Origin: Winogradskyella ursingii
GTDB lineage: Bacteria; Bacteroidota; Bacteroidia; Flavobacteriales; Flavobacteriaceae
Direction: 5' to 3'
Length of the DNA: 64,000 nt
NCBI RefSeq assembly: GCF_013403975.1
Contig: NZ_JABFDH010000005.1
Coordinates: 248,001 to 312,000, forward strand
This document shows positions 63,802-64,000 of the stretch, piece by piece. Below the pieces are notes generated by a model that saw only the letters and a list, made by a program, of their open reading frames with translations, was not told the DNA's origin and did not search any database. Position numbers and translations under genes: made by a program. Within the stretch, counting starts at the first letter, position 1; the number at the start of each line of letters is the position of its first letter.

Positions 63802-64000
63802 ATGAATAGTAGAATATTAAGAGGAGGCATTTCATTTTTATTTGTCTGCGCATTTCTTCTCGGTTGTAACGATGATGATGGTGGTTTAGTGCAAATTGAA
63901 GAAAGAGATAGAGCTGAGCAGCAGATGGAAGACAGTTTGGTTTTAGAAACCTATTTGTCCACTCATTATTATAATTCTGAATTTTTTACAACTGGTTCAG
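63802..64000 (+). CDS. FKBP-type PPIase-like lipoprotein (N-terminal part, cut by window edge)
   Basis: Sixty-six codons are seen from ATG 63802. The signal peptide ends in lipobox LLGC with C22, followed by NDDDGG, an Asp-rich start typical of surface lipoproteins in this phylum. Next comes EERDRAEQQMEDSLVLETYL, which is like the linker found before FKBP domains in flavobacterial lipoproteins. The isomerase domain itself is outside the window, so the name rests on the N-terminus alone. Confidence 0.65.
   Translation, partial: MNSRILRGGISFLFVCAFLLGCNDDDGGLVQIEERDRAEQQMEDSLVLETYLSTHYYNSEFFTTGS

Overview
The window is a piece of an AT-rich Bacteroidota chromosome, almost certainly a marine Flavobacteriaceae. 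The evidence is a type IX secretion C-terminal sorting domain, surface-type lipoproteins with Asp-rich residues after the lipobox, a SusC/FecA-like TonB receptor with a carboxypeptidase-like N-terminal domain, promoters of the TTG...TAnnTTTG type, DUF349, DUF5606 and OstA-like genes, and a zeaxanthin-type carotenoid gene set. No transposase, integrase, CRISPR array, rRNA or prophage gene was seen. Nearly all of the sequence is compact core genome.

Layout. 1-4.3 kb: truncated ABC ATPase, small exported protein, and a leftward group cca, GNAT acetyltransferase, heme A synthase, pRiA4b ORF-3-like protein. 4.4-10.3 kb: surface glycan island with a Kdo/WaaP-like kinase, three family-2 glycosyltransferases (two a tandem duplicate pair), a Stealth phosphotransferase, a TupA-like ATP-grasp protein and a QueC-like PP-loop protein, the last three downstream of dapD. 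11.4-13.6 kb: ruvX, def, DUF5606, mazG. 13.7-14 kb: possible small transcription unit. 14.1-20.4 kb: leftward DUF349, aroE, two tandem DUF368/PopT lipid-carrier flippases, TPR protein. 20.6-29.9 kb: leftward fur-purA-OMP-OstA-aminotransferase group, preceded by rsh, and pepT. 30-32.7 kb: pyrD, LysE exporter, HMG-CoA lyase.

32.8-35.4 kb: overlapping three-gene operon of a one-TM protein, an HTTM-like membrane protein and an ATP-grasp ligase, with no obvious known role. 35.5-41.8 kb: probable metal-uptake locus of DUF4856 lipoprotein, imelysin lipoprotein, HTTM protein and TonB receptor. 42-46.9 kb: eight-cysteine mini-protein, guaB flanked by REP-like palindromes, crtY, SRPBCC protein, T9SS cargo protein. 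47.1-52.5 kb: three consecutive periplasmic chaperone or PPIase-like genes, a MoxR ATPase and a two-TM GldL-like protein. 52.5-57.5 kb: large membrane protein, aconitase, TlpA thioredoxin. 57.5-61.2 kb: the leftward operon merR/carH-like, crtI, crtB, crtZ; with crtY at 44 kb this covers the steps from GGPP to zeaxanthin. 61.3-64 kb: tRNA-Lys and tRNA-Leu, aroK, and an overlapping hslR, methyltransferase, phosphoribosyltransferase group, ending in a truncated FKBP-like lipoprotein.

The best leads are the B12-binding MerR regulator that heads the carotenoid operon and keeps the CarH photoreceptor signature residues, the HTTM plus ATP-grasp operon, the QueC-like enzyme inside a glycan operon, and the eight-Cys mini-protein. 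Nothing seen here is clearly a wholly new defence or mobile system. Functions are assigned from recalled family motifs, not from database searches.
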